Below are positions 11,983 through 21,569 of a stretch of DNA of 64,000 nt, one piece after another (position 1 is the stretch's first letter; every line of letters starts with the position of its first letter). The stretch spans positions 4,278,001 through 4,342,000 of the forward strand of contig NZ_JAUSXM010000001.1 in assembly GCF_030815985.1 (NCBI RefSeq), written 5' to 3'. The position numbers were made by a program, and so were the translations under genes. Origin of the DNA: Paenibacillus sp. W2I17 (lineage in GTDB: Bacteria > Bacillota > Bacilli > Paenibacillales > Paenibacillaceae). The notes under the pieces are model-generated. The model made no database searches. It was not told the origin of the DNA and was given only the letters and a program-made list of their open reading frames with translations.

Positions 11983-13587
11983 CTACCCCACCTCAGACGG
12001 ACTCTTGCCCGTAAGCATTTTGAACACCTGGCTAAAATACGTTGCATTACGGAACCCCGTCATCTCGCTCACCTCATATACCATGTAATGTCCCGACTGC
12101 AACAGTTCCAACGCCCTCTGAATCCGGTACCCGTTCAAATAACTCACGAAATTCTCACCGGTCACCCTTTTGAACAGTTGACTCAGATACTTCGGATGTA
12201 CGAACAGCCCCTTGGCTATCGCTTCAAAACTAATCTCTTCGGCGTAATGAAGCTCTACATACTGTTTCACCTGCTCGATAAGTTTATTGCTTTTCTTCTC
12301 GCCCATTTCCTTACGTATCTGTTCCAGCCAGTCGCAGATAATACGATCCATCCAGTTTACCAGATCATGCAAAGCATATTTCGATTGAATTTCACGCAAA
12401 AAATCACTCATCGCCAGCGGCGGCGTTAACATAGGATGAAGTCGGTTCCAGCTATGCATCAACGTGTCAAACAGACTGACGGCCACAACCTGTACATCCT
12501 GTATCCCAACACATTTCCCCTCTTTCAGCAAAAGGCAAATATGATGCCATACCTCTTCCGCCAGGTCAGGTCGAATATCCGCCCAAGCCTCGTTCCATTG
12601 ACGAAGCAATAATGAATAATCGGTCACACTTGGTTCTGTTTCCTCTGATATTTCATAGTGGTAGATACGACTTCCACCTTGAAACTCTGCTTTTTCCACC
12701 GCTTCCCTGCTCTCGAGATAGGAATCTATCACCTCACATGGGTGACTCTTGGATCTTCCGATTCCAGCACTCACTTCAATTTTCAGATACGTAAAGATCT
12801 GATCGATCATCCTCTCCACGAATGGCAGGCATTCTTCCAGATGATCTTTATCTCCTAATAGAAGCAACACAAATACCTGTTCCGAATAATCAACAATCTC
12901 TACCTGACCATTCATGCGCGCCGCTTGCTCCTTCACCGTCTCCTGAATAATATCGGCTGCCCCATAGCGGAGAAGCTGCCAATCCCGTTCTTTCATTCGT
13001 GTCAAAAATACGGGGCGATTCAGTTGCAGACTAATGGCGCGTGTCTGGGAGGACATATGAATGCCTATATAGTCCATGCGTTCTTTGGGCAGCTCGTCTG
13101 CCCGATATCGCGTAGTCAGCAGTTCGTGAAGAAATTGTTTGCGCAAATACGGAAGTACCCGTCCAACCTCCTGCTTGTACGTCTGCTCCAGCCGCTCATG
13201 CCGCTCTCGCACATCTTGTTCCAGTAGCACCTCCCGCAGCACAGACTCAATCTCCTCAACCTCTGCCGGCTTCAGCAAAAAGTGATTCACCCCCCAGCGC
13301 ATGGCTGCCCGGGCGTTCTCGAATTCGTCATATCCACTAAGGATGATAATCGGCAGATGGGGATGATCACGCCGCAGCGCCTGTGTAATCTCAAGCCCCG
13401 TCATCCCCGGTAGATAGACGTCGGTCATGACGAGATCTGGATGCATGTGGTGGAACAACTCCAGCGCATCCAAGCCATTGGAAGCTGTACCTGCAATGCT
13501 TAGGCCCAGGGAAGGCCAATCGATATGATCTGTTAATGCCTTTACAATATGAGGATCGTCATCAACAAGCATAATGGTCTTCATCAT
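11983..13587 (-). CDS. YesN-type response regulator, AraC family
   Basis: 534-residue cytoplasmic response regulator. An N-terminal receiver domain has the acidic pocket VDDDP (8-12), phospho-acceptor Asp56 in VMTDVYLPG and the conserved Lys in LLKPAE (about 106). A long central linker follows, and the last ~100 residues form an AraC double helix-turn-helix (EEISFEAIAKGLFVHPKYLSQLFK, then VYEVSEMTGFRNATYFSQVFK). The ATG overlaps the stop of the sensor kinase gene in an ATGA, indicating translational coupling. With the kinase it most likely controls the adjacent ABC transporter and GH105 genes. Confidence 0.92.
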   Translation of the reverse strand: MMKTIMLVDDDPHIVKALTDHIDWPSLGLSIAGTASNGLDALELFHHMHPDLVMTDVYLPGMTGLEITQALRRDHPHLPIIILSGYDEFENARAAMRWGVNHFLLKPAEVEEIESVLREVLLEQDVRERHERLEQTYKQEVGRVLPYLRKQFLHELLTTRYRADELPKERMDYIGIHMSSQTRAISLQLNRPVFLTRMKERDWQLLRYGAADIIQETVKEQAARMNGQVEIVDYSEQVFVLLLLGDKDHLEECLPFVERMIDQIFTYLKIEVSAGIGRSKSHPCEVIDSYLESREAVEKAEFQGGSRIYHYEISEETEPSVTDYSLLLRQWNEAWADIRPDLAEEVWHHICLLLKEGKCVGIQDVQVVAVSLFDTLMHSWNRLHPMLTPPLAMSDFLREIQSKYALHDLVNWMDRIICDWLEQIRKEMGEKKSNKLIEQVKQYVELHYAEEISFEAIAKGLFVHPKYLSQLFKRVTGENFVSYLNGYRIQRALELLQSGHYMVYEVSEMTGFRNATYFSQVFKMLTGKSPSEVG

Positions 13588-15452
13588 TTTTCACCGTCCA
13601 GCCAAAGATTTAATTTCTCGTCGGTCTCAATACGCGGCAGCGTAATGGTCACTTCTACGCCACCTGACTCTCTATCGCTCAGTTGAACGCCATACCTCTT
13701 CCCACAATAAAGCTGGATGCGCTGATGTACATTCCGTACACCGATGCCACACGTCTCTTCGAGTCTCCACCCCTCCGGCAAACCCCGCCCATTATCCGTG
13801 ATACGAATGACGATATCCTGATGCGGGCCAACCTCTTCGTGCATATGCACCTGAATTCGAAGTGTGCCTTCTTCAGGGTGCCCGTGCATAACGGCATTTT
13901 CGATAAAGGGCTGCAAAATGATCTTGGGAATGTAACAACCGCGAATATGCGGATCGATCTGCTCCTGATATTGAATGGAGAACGGCAGCCGCTCTGACTG
14001 GATGTTAACGTAGCAACGGGCATGTTCCAACTCATCACGAACCCGTATAAACAATCTCCCTCCACTCAGTCCGATCCGTAACAGCTTACTGAGTTGTACA
14101 ATCATGCGACTGATATCCTTGGCTTCATAATCAAGTGCGCGCCAGTGGATCATGTCGAGGGTGTTGTATAGAAAATGGGGTTTGATCTGGGCCTCAAGCA
14201 AGCCCGTCTGGGCTTCACGCTTAGCCCGGCTCTCATCCTTCACCTGTTCCATCAGCATCGTGAGCTGTGAAGCCATGTGATTGAAGCCATAAGCCAAGTG
14301 GGCATATTCCTCCGTAAACGAAAGTTGGACCCTGGTATCGAAGTCCCCTTTCTCCAGTTGTCTCATTCGCTTGATCAATTGTCGCAAAGGCCGGATGATC
14401 TGCATTACAAACAGGTACGCCAGCACAGCAGAGCATAATAGTCCCAGCACGGCGATTCCGAGGATCTGCCAGCCCGCTTGTCTGAGCGGAGATAACAGTG
14501 TATATACCGGAATAGTCTGTACGAGGCGCCACTGAAGCATCGCTGGCCTGGAGTACAGCACCAATTGAGCACCTCCGGGTTGGCCCGAAACTACTTCGTA
14601 CCCGTCTGCACCTGGTTGGACATGTTCCTGAATCCATGCACTATCTATAATAGAAGAAGATGAATTTACAGCTTCACCCGTTTCTTGAATTGTACTTGCT
14701 TCATTTCTTCTATCCACTCGTTCCTTCTCCCCTGCTGGATCAACTCTCCCCATCTGCATTACGACATTACCAGCCGTATCTACCAACAGGACTTTTCCAT
14801 CAAGCACCATGGGTACATCAGCAAACCTGCGTACGATGTCCGCTCTACTCAATCGAATGAGCACATAGGCAACCGTTCCGCCACGACTGTCGAAAATCCG
14901 TTGGGCGTATCCGACCAGGGATTGGCCCGATTCGTTCTCACGCAGCGGAACCCAAGCAGCATCAGCCTTTTCCAGCGTAGCAAACCAAGAGTCATGTGCG
15001 ATGGTGTCCACCGGAAATATGCGATCAGCCATAGTCACTGTCACTTCATTGAAGACATCCGTATACAGTTCTATGGAAGTGATGCCTTCACTCACGACCA
15101 TGGTATGATCCAGGATTCGAGAGACCTCTCTCCGCTGGTGAATCTGTGCAAGCCTGCCCGTATCAGCCGTTTCGAGCAGAGTGGACAGTTCCCGATTGCT
15201 TGCCAAAGCATAGGCGGTTCCTGTTACCCCTGTGATGAAATCAAATCCCCGACGTGTGCTTTCGTTCAGAAGAGCCAGACGTGCTTTGCTAATCTCGGCA
15301 AATGTGACCGCAGAGAAAGACTGATATGCCAACCAGACAACAACCGAGACAAGCAACAGGTTAAACGCAATAAAGCAAGTCACCATCAACGTGGAGAGCT
15401 TGCTTTGTTGCAGCTTTTGATTAATGAATGAAGACCATCTTCCTTTCCCCAT
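13584..15452 (-). CDS. YesM-type sensor histidine kinase
   Basis: 622-residue membrane kinase. Order: first TM helix (about 20-45, TLMVTCFIAFNLLLVSVVVW), an extracytoplasmic Cache-like sensor region of about 250 residues, second TM helix (ILGIAVLGLLCSAVLAYLFVM), HAMP domain, then a His_kinase domain with phospho-accepting His in QIKPHFLYNTLD (about residue 425) and an HATPase with ENAVMHG (N box) and DNGRGLP (G1 box). The open frame reaches 15617 but would overlap the permease gene; ATG 15452 lies just after the permease stop at 15481. The ribosome site is weak, so the start is less certain. It is expected to sense extracellular oligosaccharide or the loaded binding protein. Confidence 0.9.
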   Translation of the reverse strand: MGKGRWSSFINQKLQQSKLSTLMVTCFIAFNLLLVSVVVWLAYQSFSAVTFAEISKARLALLNESTRRGFDFITGVTGTAYALASNRELSTLLETADTGRLAQIHQRREVSRILDHTMVVSEGITSIELYTDVFNEVTVTMADRIFPVDTIAHDSWFATLEKADAAWVPLRENESGQSLVGYAQRIFDSRGGTVAYVLIRLSRADIVRRFADVPMVLDGKVLLVDTAGNVVMQMGRVDPAGEKERVDRRNEASTIQETGEAVNSSSSIIDSAWIQEHVQPGADGYEVVSGQPGGAQLVLYSRPAMLQWRLVQTIPVYTLLSPLRQAGWQILGIAVLGLLCSAVLAYLFVMQIIRPLRQLIKRMRQLEKGDFDTRVQLSFTEEYAHLAYGFNHMASQLTMLMEQVKDESRAKREAQTGLLEAQIKPHFLYNTLDMIHWRALDYEAKDISRMIVQLSKLLRIGLSGGRLFIRVRDELEHARCYVNIQSERLPFSIQYQEQIDPHIRGCYIPKIILQPFIENAVMHGHPEEGTLRIQVHMHEEVGPHQDIVIRITDNGRGLPEGWRLEETCGIGVRNVHQRIQLYCGKRYGVQLSDRESGGVEVTITLPRIETDEKLNLWLDGEK

Positions 15453-15480
15453 GGAAAAATCAACTCGTTTCGTCTTGGAA

Positions 15481-16329
15481 TTACCCTTTGAGCCCAGAAG
15501 TCGCGATTCCTTCCACGAAGTACTTTTGACACACGATAAATACAATAAAACATGGCACCAGCGACAATACCGACATGGCAAACATCGGACCCCAATCGGA
15601 TTGAGAGCTGGAATCAAGGAACAGACGCAGACCCAGCGGCACGGTGTATTTGCTCACGTCACTCAGGTAGATCAACTGACTGAAGAAGTCATCCCATGTC
15701 CACAAGAACGTAAAGATCATCGTGGTCACCAATGCTGGGAAAGCCAGTGGAATGATGATTTTGGTGTATATTTTCACAGGACCGCATCCATCGATGGTGG
15801 CTGCCTCATCCAACTCTTTAGGCAATCCCCGGAAGAACTGCACCATAAGAAAAATGAAGAATGCGTCAGTCGCCAGCCATTTTGGCACCACAAGCGGCAG
15901 ATACGTATTCACCCACTCCAGGTGGTTGAAGAGAATATACTGCGGGATCAGCGTCACATGATGGGGCAGCATGATCGTCATAAGCATCAGGCCAAAGCAG
16001 ATGGCTTTGAAACGAAAATTCAGTCGGGCGAAGGCATATGCCGCCATAGAGCAGGAGATGACATTGCCCAGCACGGCGCCAAGCGATAGGATGACAGAGT
16101 TGGTCAGAAAGCGGGAGAACGGATTGCCCTGAATTCCCGACCAGCCATTCATGTAATTTTGCCAGTTCCATTCCTGTGGCCAAAACCAGGTCTCTGTAAA
16201 GATCATATGTCCCGGTTTGAACGAGCTGCCCAGCATCCAGAGAATTGGATAGAGCATGACAAAGGCGATGCCTGAGATCAACACATGTTTGCTGACGACC
16301 CATGCTGTAGAGTTCCGTTGTCCAATCAT
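15481..16329 (-). CDS. carbohydrate ABC transporter permease, MalG/LplC type
   Basis: 282-residue inner-membrane permease with six predicted TM helices. The ABC-ATPase-docking EAA motif reads ELDEAATIDGCGPVKIYTKI (about 190-209), with the conserved EAA-3-G-9-I-LP pattern ending in IPLAFP. The start ATG overlaps the preceding permease stop by four bases. With the upstream permease and lipoprotein it forms a CUT1-type sugar importer. No ATPase gene is present, so a shared MsmX-like ATPase elsewhere is likely; this is known for Bacillus CUT1 systems and inferred here. Confidence 0.93.
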   Translation of the reverse strand: MIGQRNSTAWVVSKHVLISGIAFVMLYPILWMLGSSFKPGHMIFTETWFWPQEWNWQNYMNGWSGIQGNPFSRFLTNSVILSLGAVLGNVISCSMAAYAFARLNFRFKAICFGLMLMTIMLPHHVTLIPQYILFNHLEWVNTYLPLVVPKWLATDAFFIFLMVQFFRGLPKELDEAATIDGCGPVKIYTKIIIPLAFPALVTTMIFTFLWTWDDFFSQLIYLSDVSKYTVPLGLRLFLDSSSQSDWGPMFAMSVLSLVPCFIVFIVCQKYFVEGIATSGLKG

Positions 16330-17276
16330 GATTTCCCACCATCCTCATAGTGCACCCACAGCTTGCTGCTGCGGAATACGAGCAATGTAAATACGCCAAT
16401 CAGGATGACCAGCACCCAGGCCATCGCAGAAGCATAGCCCATCTGAAAGAATGAGAATCCTTTTTTGTACAGATACAGCGAATACATTAAGGTTGAGTTC
16501 ACTGGCCCTCCGCTACCATTACTGATTACAAAAGCCTGCGTGAACGATTGAAAGGACGTAATCAGTTGCATCACGAGATTGAAGAAGATAACGGGTGACA
16601 GAATCGGCAACGTTATATAGAAGAATCTCCGCAGAGGACCTGCACCATCTACCGCTGAGGCTTCATCATACTCGGGTGGAATCTGCTTCAGGCCTGCCAG
16701 GAAAATAATCATCGACGATCCGAACTGCCACACGGATAACAGGACGATGGAGTACAGAGCATATTTCGGATTCGCTACCCAATCGGGCGCTTTAATGCCT
16801 ACCATGGCAAGAACACTATTGAGTAGCCCGTCCCCACCCAGCATTTTACGCCACAACATTGCAATCGCCACGCTACCTCCAAGCAATGTCGGGATGTAAT
16901 ACACTGTCCGATAAATACCTAGTCCTCGAATCCCTTTGTTGAGCAACATCGCTACAAGCAACGCGAAAATCAATTTGACCGGTACGGATACAGCGACATA
17001 CGTGAAGGTGACTTTGAGCGACTGGGTGAACAGTTTATCCGATGTAAACATCGTTGTGTAGTTATCCAGACCGACCCAGGAAGGGGCGGCCAGGATACTG
17101 TAATCGGTGAACGAAATGTATAACGATACCAACATTGGACCCAGGGTTAGAAATAACAATCCGACAAGCCATGGGGCGAGAAACAGAAGTGCGGCTCCAT
17201 TATGCGCATATCTCCGTTTGACCCGCCGGGTAGTTACACGCTCGATTCGGGCTTGACTGACCTGTGATGTCGTCAT
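16326..17276 (-). CDS. carbohydrate ABC transporter permease, MalF/LplB type
   Basis: 316-residue permease partner with a basic cytoplasmic N-terminus, then six TM helices beginning ALLFLAPWLVGLLFLTLG. The EAA loop reads EYDEASAVDGAGPLRRFFYI followed by TLPILSP. It has a strong site, GGGGAGG, before ATG 17276. It lies 48 bases after the substrate-binding lipoprotein gene and overlaps the next permease, consistent with one transcript. Confidence 0.93.
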   Translation of the reverse strand: MTTSQVSQARIERVTTRRVKRRYAHNGAALLFLAPWLVGLLFLTLGPMLVSLYISFTDYSILAAPSWVGLDNYTTMFTSDKLFTQSLKVTFTYVAVSVPVKLIFALLVAMLLNKGIRGLGIYRTVYYIPTLLGGSVAIAMLWRKMLGGDGLLNSVLAMVGIKAPDWVANPKYALYSIVLLSVWQFGSSMIIFLAGLKQIPPEYDEASAVDGAGPLRRFFYITLPILSPVIFFNLVMQLITSFQSFTQAFVISNGSGGPVNSTLMYSLYLYKKGFSFFQMGYASAMAWVLVILIGVFTLLVFRSSKLWVHYEDGGKS

Positions 17277-17323
17277 CTTCGCAACCTCCCCGCAGAATTA
17301 GAAGTCTGAGACAGTTTCAATTA

Positions 17324-18664
17324 TTATTGACTCGATCCAAGCGTAGCCTTAGCTCCTTCAATAAACTGGGCAATGACATCTGGGGTATTGCCTTGACCGA
17401 AGGCGATCTGCTCGCTTGCGCTCTTGAAACTTGTGTCCACTTCAGCAAATCCTTGCGGATATGGCGGGTCAATCTCGCTGGAGTTCTTCGATACCGTATC
17501 GATAAATTGGAAAATGACTTGCTCCGCTTCCGGCAGCGTTGGCTGCATCTGCTCACGAATGCTTGAGTTAACCGGCACACCACGTTCAGAACCAAGAATA
17601 GCGGTTGCTTCTGGATCATTGACCATGAAATCAATGAACATGGCAACTTCCTTTGGATGTTTGGTTTTGCCATAACCGGAGAGGAACTGGCCTGGTTTCA
17701 GATATTCACCGATTTGCTTTTCACCTACACCATGTGGAAGCACTTGTATGCCAAGCTTATGATCCTGGTTTTTGTTCACCTGCTGGAATGTCAGCAATTG
17801 ATTGGACCATGCAAAGTCCATGGCGGCTGTGCCCAGTGAGATCGGACGTGTCTCCAGCGCATTGGTTGTGGATGCCGTTATCTCCGCTGTGGTCACTCCA
17901 CCATTCTCGCGTAGTGCGCTCCACATATCGAACCATTGCTGAAGCTCCTCGCTGGTAGCTGTCATTGTGCCACCATCAAACAATCCTTTCCCGGATTGCC
18001 GAATAAACACTTCAAACATGTTCGTTGTACCGGAAATGTCTGCTGATCCATAGAACCCCTCACCTTTGGCTGCGGCAATCTTGGTTGCCATATCCCCAAA
18101 ATCCTTCCATGTCCAGCTCTCTTGTGGTTCTTCGATACCTAATTCCTGAAATACGGTGGCGTCATAGATGACACCTGGTGCGTTTACTCCGAGGGTAATC
18201 GCATATAATTTATCGTCAATCGAACCGGCTGTAATCATGCTCTGATCATGATCCTCTGTCCGCAGCTCTTTGCTCTCTGCAAACGGAGTCAAGTCAAGCA
18301 AGGCACCACGCCGGGCAAAGTCAGTCAAAAAGGCGTAATCCATCTGGATGATATCTGGTGCATTTGAACCGGCTACCTGTGTGGTCAACTTGTCAAAGTA
18401 ACCGTCCCAACCGGAATATTCAGGTTTAATGGTGATTCCCGGATGTTTCTCTTCAAACAATTGGATCACTTTGGTCGTCAGATCATGTCTGGTCTGTGAT
18501 CCCCACCAGGTCATGCGCAGTTCAATCTTGCCTGATGAATCTCCTTCACTTCCACTTGCTTCCCCAGAAGAAGAAGATGTATCGGTGGCCCCTCCAGAAC
18601 AGGCTGTAGCGAACAATAACAGGGACAGACAGAACAGGGTTACCCACTTTTTTGTAATCATCAT
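17324..18664 (-). CDS. sugar ABC transporter substrate-binding lipoprotein
   Basis: 446-residue family-1 extracellular binding protein. The signal peptide ends in a lipobox (LFATAC, cysteine at about 22), followed by a Ser/Gly-rich linker and IELRMTWWGSQTRHDLTTKV, a typical CUT1 binding-protein start. SGWDGYFDKL and APDIIQMDYAFL are further family signatures. GGGGAGG precedes the ATG by about ten bases. First gene of the transporter-regulator operon; the context suggests unsaturated rhamnogalacturonan or other pectic oligosaccharides as ligand, which is inference. Confidence 0.92.
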   Translation of the reverse strand: MMITKKWVTLFCLSLLLFATACSGGATDTSSSSGEASGSEGDSSGKIELRMTWWGSQTRHDLTTKVIQLFEEKHPGITIKPEYSGWDGYFDKLTTQVAGSNAPDIIQMDYAFLTDFARRGALLDLTPFAESKELRTEDHDQSMITAGSIDDKLYAITLGVNAPGVIYDATVFQELGIEEPQESWTWKDFGDMATKIAAAKGEGFYGSADISGTTNMFEVFIRQSGKGLFDGGTMTATSEELQQWFDMWSALRENGGVTTAEITASTTNALETRPISLGTAAMDFAWSNQLLTFQQVNKNQDHKLGIQVLPHGVGEKQIGEYLKPGQFLSGYGKTKHPKEVAMFIDFMVNDPEATAILGSERGVPVNSSIREQMQPTLPEAEQVIFQFIDTVSKNSSEIDPPYPQGFAEVDTSFKSASEQIAFGQGNTPDVIAQFIEGAKATLGSSQ

Positions 18665-18693
18665 AAATGAATTTCCTCCCCTTCTTGCATTTA

Positions 18694-18707
18694 TGGAATC
18701 GCTTACA
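18694..18707 (-). promoter_or_regulatory. cre-like site before the ABC operon
   Basis: TGTAAGCGATTCCA matches the Bacillus CcpA consensus TGWAANCGNTNWCA at 13 of 14 positions. It lies between the candidate promoter and the start of the binding-protein gene, a position suited to catabolite repression. Confidence 0.6.
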
Positions 18708-18738
18708 AAACCTATTGTATCGGTCTATTACTGTACAT

Positions 18739-18768
18739 GACATAAACAAAAGTAAGCTTTCCTGTCAA
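18739..18768 (-). promoter_or_regulatory. candidate promoter of the ABC operon
   Basis: A perfect -35 TTGACA (18763-18768) lies 18 bases from TATGTC (18739-18744) on the minus strand. The poor -10 fits an activator-dependent promoter, as expected under a YesN-type regulator. Confidence 0.5.
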
Positions 18769-18795
18769 AAAAGTAAGGAGTTACAGGAATCAAAA

Positions 18796-18828
18796 ACCAC
18801 CAGGAATGATATTCCCGGCGGTGATGAT
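18796..18828 (-). terminator. terminator after the GH105 gene
   Basis: On the minus strand ACCGCCGGGAAT pairs with ATTCCTGGTGGT (two G-T pairs) around a three-base loop, followed by TTTTTG. It separates the GH105 unit from the transporter operon. The rest of 18665-18998 holds only the promoter and cre site listed separately. Confidence 0.7.
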
Positions 18829-18998
18829 CCCTTATCGGTATGATTACGGGTATACATGCATGATACGTTGAGAAGAAGATAGCGGGTTGATATCGAACGA
18901 AAGTATGAACATCAAATCACGGCATTTCTTTCTACGGGCTATTGAATTGTTCGAAAAGCTCGATGTTCAGCTATAAAAATGTGTTTCCTGCGAGTCTG

Positions 18999-21251
18999 TC
19001 AGGAATGTGAGACGGCAGGTGAAGACACCCTGTGCTCAGCCAGATGTTTCTTCATTTTTGCCACTTCGGTTCCTGCCAGCATCATAATGCCTATTCCGTG
19101 ATTGTCATTGGTGACGGTACGCAAGTCCTGATCATAATACTCTGCCGTAAACGCATATCTCGAACCGCTGCACACACCATGCACATTCCCTTGACGATCG
19201 ATTGCTTTGCAGATGAGTCCCTTCCAAGCCCGCTCGGCAGCTGTGACGTAAACTTCAGGGTCTTTGAACCAGCCAAAACGCACACCTCTAGCAAAACCAT
19301 AGGCAAACATCGCCGTGCAGGAGGCTTCTTCATACGTCTGCGGAACATTCAACACCTGATGCCACAAGCCGCTTTCCCCTTGAAGCGCTGCGTACCCTTC
19401 ACACAGCTCATTGAAGAAATCAATTAAGGCTGGGCGCTCGGGATGCTCTGCCGGCAAAGCTTCCAATACCTCCGTCAAGGAAAACAGTGTCCAGCCATTT
19501 CCCCGTCCCCATGGAATCTGCGTTGCCTGTCCGTATTTGAAATCATACACATGGGACATGATCTTGAACTCAGGCATAAACAGATACTTCCGATACAGTG
19601 AAAATTGTCTGGCGGCTTCATCCAATGCGGCCGAGTTGCCTGTCACCCGTGCATAACGAACGAGAAACGGCGTGCTCATGTAGAGATCATCTGCCCACAT
19701 GGTATTCTCTGCATACTCCCCTACGCATGTGCGATAAAATGCCCCATCCTCCTGTCGTTCCAAACGGGAAAGCATGAAATCCGCAATCCGTTCAGCAATC
19801 GGAAGAAACGTTGGTTCATGGCACTCGGAGTACGCTTCCAGCATGGCTGAACCAAAAGAACCGCAGTTATCCAGCATTTTTAGCATGACCAATTGTTGAT
19901 TGACTGCCGGGAAACCATACTGCTCCCGATCCCATAAAGAGTACTCATACATCTGGGTACATGCCTGCACATGCTCAGCCGCATAACGTGTAATGTCTGG
20001 TCTCTGCAAATAACGCCCAGTTCGTAATAGACCATATACAGTGACACCCAATGGATAATCCCAGCGACCATAATTAGTCACACTGCCCACTGTCCATTTG
20101 TTGCTTAACATGGCATTTTCATAATAGGGTCTGATCCAGGCATCCGGTCGATCCAAGCGCCAATATGTCTGTTCTAATCCTGTTTGGTACACTCGATCCG
20201 TTCGGGTCAGATCCTGCAAATCCGGTTCAACCCCCGATTCAAAAGGGCCGACATACAACCAAGACTCTCCAGTAGCACCGTGCACACGCTGAGGAAGTTC
20301 CAGTGAAAGTGGCTTACCCGAAACGGATGCGTTCAAATTAAAATGCCACGGTCCCGCCGTATCGTTGCATTCACTTCGGACAATCAGGTCACTCCGTCCA
20401 AAGGAGACTGGTATATCCACTTCGAACGAACCCGGCTCCTTCACTTGCGCCACAAGCTTGCCGCTAATCCAAATACTCAGAGAACCCGAAGATTGTCCTG
20501 ACAATCGCACTGGACTCCCGGTTGAATCATTATTGTTCAAATGGGACCAGGCATAAGCATGCTTTCCAGGAAGATTTCCGTATATTCTTTCGAAAGCTGG
20601 CTTGGTTTTATCTTCATCAGACCAGTCTGTCTCAGGCAGCCAGTTCAAGCTATAGTCGGATTCTTTTCCAAGCAGGTCCAGTTGCTTACTCGCAGCCCGG
20701 TTCGGTTGGGAGAACACCCACCCCGCTTGCCCCTGTCTCTCCTGGAATGGAGCAAATACATTCAAAATGCGCACTTTTCCTTCATCTGACCCAAATTGGC
20801 AGCCAAATCCTGCAGGAGTGTTTTTCATTTCCAGCCAAATGGTGTTCCAACCAGGCTTGATATCGATGCTGAGCTTCACCATTGCGTCTGGACTAATCTC
20901 ATCCATTACGGTAGAGCGATAGACCAACTGCTCATTGAAATAGAAACGAACAGGTCCATAACAGCGGACCAATACGTCCAGATTCCGGTCCTCGTCCCCC
21001 CATACCAGTGCAGCTGCGTAGGATATATGGTCTTTCGGTGCATCAGGAAAGCGTTTACCTAAATTCAGATCATAAAGCCCTTTTTCATTTTGCAAAATAC
21101 CAGACTTCTGGAATACCCGATATACAAAATCAGCCTGCGCATTGGCTCCAATATACCTCTCGGCCAGTACTTTCAACACCTGATCCTGATCTTCTCCAAA
21201 TCGGTAATACATGCTCTGTGGTTCACTGAAATAGGTCGTCATCGATGGCAC
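18999..21251 (-). CDS. GH105 unsaturated glucuronyl/rhamnogalacturonyl hydrolase, large form
   Basis: 750-residue protein; the C-terminal ~390 residues match GH105 (YteR/YesR), (alpha/alpha)6-barrel enzymes that hydrate and remove the unsaturated uronic acid left by pectate or rhamnogalacturonan lyases. Signature segments are YPLGVTVYGLLRTGRYL, TMWADDLYMSTPFL (about 515-528, with the catalytic-type Asp), WGRGNGW (about 580) and the C-terminal NDNHGIGIMMLAGTE. The N-terminal ~350 residues look like beta-sandwich accessory domains, making the protein about twice the size of YteR. No signal peptide is seen, so it should be cytoplasmic. The first codon could be GTG 21251 (GGGAG, eight bases away) or ATG 21242. 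Confidence 0.88.
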   Translation of the reverse strand: MPSMTTYFSEPQSMYYRFGEDQDQVLKVLAERYIGANAQADFVYRVFQKSGILQNEKGLYDLNLGKRFPDAPKDHISYAAALVWGDEDRNLDVLVRCYGPVRFYFNEQLVYRSTVMDEISPDAMVKLSIDIKPGWNTIWLEMKNTPAGFGCQFGSDEGKVRILNVFAPFQERQGQAGWVFSQPNRAASKQLDLLGKESDYSLNWLPETDWSDEDKTKPAFERIYGNLPGKHAYAWSHLNNNDSTGSPVRLSGQSSGSLSIWISGKLVAQVKEPGSFEVDIPVSFGRSDLIVRSECNDTAGPWHFNLNASVSGKPLSLELPQRVHGATGESWLYVGPFESGVEPDLQDLTRTDRVYQTGLEQTYWRLDRPDAWIRPYYENAMLSNKWTVGSVTNYGRWDYPLGVTVYGLLRTGRYLQRPDITRYAAEHVQACTQMYEYSLWDREQYGFPAVNQQLVMLKMLDNCGSFGSAMLEAYSECHEPTFLPIAERIADFMLSRLERQEDGAFYRTCVGEYAENTMWADDLYMSTPFLVRYARVTGNSAALDEAARQFSLYRKYLFMPEFKIMSHVYDFKYGQATQIPWGRGNGWTLFSLTEVLEALPAEHPERPALIDFFNELCEGYAALQGESGLWHQVLNVPQTYEEASCTAMFAYGFARGVRFGWFKDPEVYVTAAERAWKGLICKAIDRQGNVHGVCSGSRYAFTAEYYDQDLRTVTNDNHGIGIMMLAGTEVAKMKKHLAEHRVSSPAVSHS

Positions 21252-21569
21252 ACATCCTTCTCCCGTTGAAATAAAGTCTTATATCATAGCATTCATACCA
21301 TCCACACTGGAGCACCAAACTAATATGCAGTAATAAAGTATAGCGCTTAACCTAGGTGGGTAATCCCCTTACCGGGAAATAGGTATGTCCCTTGGTTATC
21401 TTCTGAATAGCCGAATAATAATCCCAGTATAACTGACATGTTCGGTGGTGGCTACAGATTTTTGATTACGCTTACAAAAAAATCAGAAAATTTAGTTTTT
21501 CCTTCGTCAATTACAACCTTCATTGGAACATTAATTCAAAAAAACGGAAAATGTTACCGATATAGAGAC
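21252..21569. other. upstream region of the GH105 gene
   Basis: 318 bases with no gene. A cre-like site is at 21463-21476, and GCGCTTAA at 21343-21350 resembles half of the iolD operator. A MITE-like element begins at 21570. Confidence 0.5.
21463..21476 (-). promoter_or_regulatory. cre-like site upstream of GH105
   Basis: TGTAAGCGTAATCA on the minus strand agrees with the CcpA consensus at 13 of 14 positions. It is about 210 bases upstream of the GH105 start. Confidence 0.5.

Noticed and set aside
15481..15617. Longer histidine-kinase start at 15617
   Set aside because: It would overlap the permease gene by over 130 bases and add a Cys-rich, non-homologous N-terminus.
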